Assembly: GCA_028688535.1 (NCBI GenBank)
Contig: JAQTXY010000062.1
Location: 1 to 8,254 of the forward strand
Direction of reading: 5' to 3'
Length of the DNA: 8,254 bases
Source of the DNA: Methanothrix sp.
GTDB lineage: Archaea > Halobacteriota > Methanosarcinia > Methanotrichales > Methanotrichaceae
Of the stretch, positions 5,628-8,254 are shown piece after piece. A program made the position numbers and the translations under genes. The notes beneath the pieces were generated by a model. The model did not search any database and had not been told where the DNA came from. It saw only the letters and a list, made by a program, of their open reading frames with translations. Every line of letters starts with the position of its first letter. Position 1 is the stretch's first letter.

Positions 5628-5664
5628 AATGTACTTTTTAACTCAGTATAGTACAATATTATAC
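5628..5664. promoter_or_regulatory. Candidate trp operator: GTAC-containing inverted repeats
   Basis: AATGTACT (5628-5635) and AGTACAAT (5650-5657) are complementary at 7 of 8 positions. Overlapping the second arm, GTACAAT-ATTATAC (5651-5664) is a palindrome with one mismatch in seven pairs. Both lie between the predicted TATA box and the trpD start, the right place for a repressor site. In Methanothermobacter the trp repressor TrpY binds TGTACA boxes; the GTAC cores here recall these, but TrpY is not known to act in this organism. Confidence 0.4.
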
Positions 5665-5677
5665 ATTTGATCTGGTG

Positions 5678-6709
5678 ATGACTTTGAGTTACCTTCAAAA
5701 GATCGTGGAAGGGCGCGACCTTTCCCAGGAGGAGGCCGAGACCCTTATGGGAGAGATATTCGGCAGTGCCACAGATGCCCAGATAGGCGCTCTGCTGGTT
5801 GCTCTGCGCATGAAAGGCGAATCCATCTCGGAGATTGCAGGCTTTGCCAGGAAGATGCGCTGTTCGGCAGTATGCATCCACCCCAAGGTCGAAGGCACTT
5901 TAGTTGATACCTGCGGCACTGGTGGAGATGCCTCCAACACCATCAACGTGAGCACTGCTGCGGCCATAGTCGCCGCTGCCTGCGGTGTGCCTGTGGCCAA
6001 GCACGGAAACTATGCTGTTAGCTCGAAATGCGGCAGCGCCAATGTTCTCTCAGAACTCGGTGTCAACATAAGTCCCGAGCCCGGAGCAGTGGCGGATATG
6101 ATCGAACGCCTGGGATTGGGATTCATGCTGGCACCCATCTTCCATCCGGCCATGAAGCGTGTAGCCCCGATTCGGCGCGAATTGGGTCTGCGCACCGTCT
6201 TTAATATCCTGGGGCCTCTGACCAATCCCGCCGGAGCCAAAGCGCAGCTCATGGGCGTCTACGACCCGCAACTTTCCGAGAAGCTAGCCAGAGTCTTCTT
6301 GATGCTGGGCACAGAGAGAGCCATGGTGGTGCACGGCATGGGTATGGACGAGATCACCAACACTGGCGAGACTCGGGTATCAGAGCTAAAAGACGGAATG
6401 GTTAAAAGCTATAGCCTAATGCCCCAGGATCTGGGATATCAACTGGCCAGGCCGCAAGATATCGCAGGTGGATTGCCTGAGGAGAATGCCAGAAAACTGG
6501 TGGCCGTGATGAAAGGTGAGCGGTCCCCGGCCAGAGATATCATCGCCATGAACGCAGGAGCTGCCATCTATGTCAGCGGAAGGTCCACCACACTCAAAGA
6601 AGGAGCAAATATGGCAGAGATGGCCATAGACGCCGGCAAAGCCCTGCACCTTCTGCAAAGAATGGCGGAGATGAATGGCGACCCAAAAAAGCTGGAGCGG
6701 TTTTTGTGA
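5678..6709 (+). CDS. trpD: Anthranilate phosphoribosyltransferase
   Basis: The enzyme transfers phosphoribose from PRPP to anthranilate, giving N-(5-phosphoribosyl)anthranilate, in cytosolic tryptophan synthesis. At 343 residues it is full length. The family motifs are intact: CGTGGD (79-84), the PRPP-binding glycine loop; NVSTAAA (90-96); KHGNYAVSSKCGS (108-120) for PRPP and anthranilate; the basic MKRVAPIRRELGLRT segment; and NILGPLTNP. HGMGMDEI carries the acidic Asp-Glu pair that binds magnesium. The start is uncertain. ATG 5678 is preceded directly by GTG 5675 (in frame), and a GGTGA element overlaps both. TTG 5684 would be well spaced from that GGTGA, and its product would begin MSYLQKIVEGRD. 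It is the first gene of the operon; its TGA overlaps the trpF GTG in the four bases GTGA. Confidence 0.95.
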   Translation: MTLSYLQKIVEGRDLSQEEAETLMGEIFGSATDAQIGALLVALRMKGESISEIAGFARKMRCSAVCIHPKVEGTLVDTCGTGGDASNTINVSTAAAIVAAACGVPVAKHGNYAVSSKCGSANVLSELGVNISPEPGAVADMIERLGLGFMLAPIFHPAMKRVAPIRRELGLRTVFNILGPLTNPAGAKAQLMGVYDPQLSEKLARVFLMLGTERAMVVHGMGMDEITNTGETRVSELKDGMVKSYSLMPQDLGYQLARPQDIAGGLPEENARKLVAVMKGERSPARDIIAMNAGAAIYVSGRSTTLKEGANMAEMAIDAGKALHLLQRMAEMNGDPKKLERFL

Positions 6710-7347
6710 CCAGGATTAAGGTCTGTGGAATCATGAACAGTGCAGAACTCACCCAGGCTGTCCAGGCAGGAGCGGACGGGGTAGGATTCATTGTAGAGAT
6801 AGATAAGTCCAGGCATTGCCTCTCGGCAAGAGAAGCAGCAGATCTGATAAAACAGGTGCCGCTGTTCACCAAGAGCGTGGCGGTCATTGCCCCTGATGAT
6901 GTAGAGAGAGCTGTAGAGCTAGCCATGAAGACGGGAGCTGATGTGTTGCAGGTGCATGGATCATTAAGCGCTGAGGATATGGCGGAGCTGAAGGGCAGAG
7001 TTGCTCAGAAGCTGGTGGCTACTGTCGCCTCGGACTGCACGCTGGATGAGATCGGGGATTATGCAGCCAGTGCCGATGCCGTTTTGCTGGACACATTATG
7101 CAATGGAACGCTGGGAGGGACGGGAGCGGTTCATGATTGGAACAAAAGCGCCGCCCTAGTCAAGAGCCTGAAAGTACCGGTGATATTGGCAGGCGGCCTG
7201 AATCCCAATAACGTGGCTGCGGCTATAAGGAAAGTCGGGCCCTATGCAGTGGACGCCTCCAGCGGCCTGGAGACTGCCGGCAAGAAAGATCCGCAAAAGA
7301 TCTTCTCCTTCGTCAGGGAGGTAAGAGCATGTCCTCTTCCCCAGTAG
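6706..7347 (+). CDS. trpF: Phosphoribosylanthranilate isomerase
   Basis: Catalyses the Amadori rearrangement of phosphoribosylanthranilate to the carboxyphenylamino-deoxyribulose phosphate, the step after TrpD. It is a single (beta/alpha)8 barrel of 213 residues, the usual length. It begins KVCGI (5-9) with the general-base Cys at residue 7. The general acid Asp is at 129 in VLLDT. The phosphate-binding end is present as GGTGAVHDW (137-145), LAGGLNP (161-167) and DASSGLE (183-189). The SPR motif usually found near residue 35 reads KSRHCLS here, a mild departure. It starts with GTG, overlapping the trpD stop by 4 nt, with GGAG (6694-6697) 8 nt upstream, so translation is probably coupled. Its 3' end overlaps trpE by 19 nt. 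Confidence 0.93.
   Translation: MTRIKVCGIMNSAELTQAVQAGADGVGFIVEIDKSRHCLSAREAADLIKQVPLFTKSVAVIAPDDVERAVELAMKTGADVLQVHGSLSAEDMAELKGRVAQKLVATVASDCTLDEIGDYAASADAVLLDTLCNGTLGGTGAVHDWNKSAALVKSLKVPVILAGGLNPNNVAAAIRKVGPYAVDASSGLETAGKKDPQKIFSFVREVRACPLPQ
7317..7322 (+). promoter_or_regulatory. Strong ribosome binding site for trpE inside trpF
   Basis: GGAGGT lies 6 nt before ATG 7329, within the last codons of trpF. This fixes the trpE start and implies that trpE is translated independently of termination at the trpF stop 19 nt downstream. Confidence 0.8.
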
Positions 7348-8254
7348 AGCCGATTTACGTGGACGTGACCGATAAGGTGAGCGTGGACGCGCCCCTCTCT
7401 CTTTACCTGGCCCTCCGAGGCCGCAGGTATCCCTATCTGCTGGAGTCGGTGGAGAAGTCGGGCCAAAAGGCCAGGTTCTCCTTCGTGGGAGCCGATCCTT
7501 CCGCAGTAGTGACTGTCAAGAACCGCTTCCTGCATATGCAGTTTTTTAGCGGCGGCATGGGCCCCATCGAGGAGAGGCTCTCAAGATATGTGGATGTGGA
7601 AAAGAAGGGCTCGATCCTGCAAGGACCGATAAAGGAGGGCTACGATCTCTTTGATGCCCTCCGGGCGGCCATCCCCTGTAGCCGGGGCATGCCCAACAGC
7701 TTTGGCAGGCAGGTCTTCACCGGAGGAGGAATAGGCTATCTGGCCTACGATCTGGTTAAAGAGCGCCTGGGCAGAATGTCCACATCGGATGCACCGGATG
7801 CCGAGCTATGCCTGGCGGAGAGCACTTTCATCTTTGACCACCTCACTCGCAAGGTCTACTTCACCATCGCCCCCATTCTGCCCGGCCCCAAGGTCAACCT
7901 GATAGAGACCATCGGCGGAATCGACCCAGACTACGATCAGGCTGAGGACCTGAATATTGCAGGTAAAATCCTCTCTACCGACAGGCAGCAGCAGTATGAA
8001 GAAGCGGTACGCAAGGCTAAAGAGCACATTTTGGACGGAGACATATTCCAGATAGTATTGGCCCGATCGACCAGAATAGAGTGTCCGGATCCCGTCAAAC
8101 TCTATCGGAAACTGCGCAGCATCAATCCCAGCCCTTACACCTATCTCTTCGAGTTTGGCGACTTGGCCATTGTGGGAGCATCACCCGAGACTCTCTTTAA
8201 TCCCTATGATCGCAAGCTGAGGGTCAATCCCATTGCCGGCACCTGCCCTCGGGG
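7329..8254 (+). CDS. trpE: Anthranilate synthase component I, N-terminal part (runs off window)
   Basis: TrpE converts chorismate to anthranilate, using ammonia supplied by the TrpG glutaminase. The window holds 308 codons; archaeal TrpE is usually longer, so the C-terminal catalytic part is missing. Residues 37-40 (LLES) match the tryptophan feedback site, and Ser40 is the residue altered in feedback-resistant mutants of enteric bacteria. The N-terminal domain continues through GGGIGYLAYDLVKE (132-145). The chorismate-binding domain starts near 220 with DGDIFQIVLARS (236-247), INPSPYTYLFEFG (265-277) and GASPETLF (283-290). The last motif reads PIAGTCPRG (301 onward), with Cys306 where most relatives have Arg. 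The start is fixed by GGAGGT 6 nt upstream. By analogy with other archaea trpG and trpBA may follow. Confidence 0.92.
   Translation, partial: MSSSPVEPIYVDVTDKVSVDAPLSLYLALRGRRYPYLLESVEKSGQKARFSFVGADPSAVVTVKNRFLHMQFFSGGMGPIEERLSRYVDVEKKGSILQGPIKEGYDLFDALRAAIPCSRGMPNSFGRQVFTGGGIGYLAYDLVKERLGRMSTSDAPDAELCLAESTFIFDHLTRKVYFTIAPILPGPKVNLIETIGGIDPDYDQAEDLNIAGKILSTDRQQQYEEAVRKAKEHILDGDIFQIVLARSTRIECPDPVKLYRKLRSINPSPYTYLFEFGDLAIVGASPETLFNPYDRKLRVNPIAGTCPR

Larger units (their letters stand above)
5211..5677. other. Divergent intergenic region between the SelB-like gene and trpD
   Basis: About 470 bp with no convincing gene. A 37-codon rightward frame (5298-5411) rich in Lys, Asp and Gln lacks support. 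From about 5460 the DNA becomes strongly AT-rich, with several TATA-like words (for example around 5511-5519 and 5619-5626) leading to the trp operon. The word ATTTGATCT occurs twice, at 5597-5605 and 5665-5673. No leader peptide with tandem Trp codons is present; a seven-codon frame at 5579-5602 (MARNVVI) has none. Confidence 0.6.

Overview
The window looks like a euryarchaeal chromosome, most likely a methanogen of the Methanosarcinales and possibly Methanothrix (Methanosaeta). The taxon is inferred from gene content, not from a search. Promoters are archaeal (TATA boxes, no bacterial -35/-10 pairs). Two genes encode DUF1646 membrane proteins. One gene encodes a SelB/EF-Tu-like protein that has lost its GTPase motifs, a protein type I associate with methanogens. 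The trp genes run D-F-E.

Layout. Positions 1-305 hold the end of a rightward gene, probably a SAM-dependent methyltransferase. It meets, stop to stop, a leftward gene (311-703) for a small regulator with a ribbon-helix-helix-like N-terminus and a helix-turn-helix-like C-terminus. Positions 814-1950 (leftward) and 2698-3807 (rightward) encode two DUF1646 paralogues, divergently arranged around about 750 bp without a convincing gene. That gap holds two promoters, two long putative leaders and several inverted repeats, one of them a perfect 15-bp palindrome on the TATA box of the second paralogue. Convergent with the second paralogue is a leftward two-helix membrane protein of unknown function (3883-4140). 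Next comes the leftward pseudo-GTPase translation-factor-like gene (4251-5210). After about 470 bp of AT-rich noncoding DNA, a tryptophan operon begins: trpD (5678-6709), trpF (6706-7347) and trpE (7329 to the window end, incomplete).

How the genes work together. The trp genes overlap and are surely one transcript. TrpE (with a TrpG subunit expected downstream) makes anthranilate, TrpD attaches phosphoribose, and TrpF isomerises the product. The DUF1646 proteins look like ion transporters of the IT superfamily type. The family gave its name to a bacterial RNA motif later shown to sense Na+, so a sodium-handling role is a reasonable but unproven inference. The divergent pair with separate, elaborate upstream regions suggests two transporters expressed under different conditions.

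The least explained parts are the 1951-2697 intergenic region, the degenerate SelB-like protein, the palindromes at promoters, and an Arg-to-Cys change in a highly conserved TrpE motif at the window edge. I found no rRNA, tRNA, CRISPR array or intact insertion sequence.
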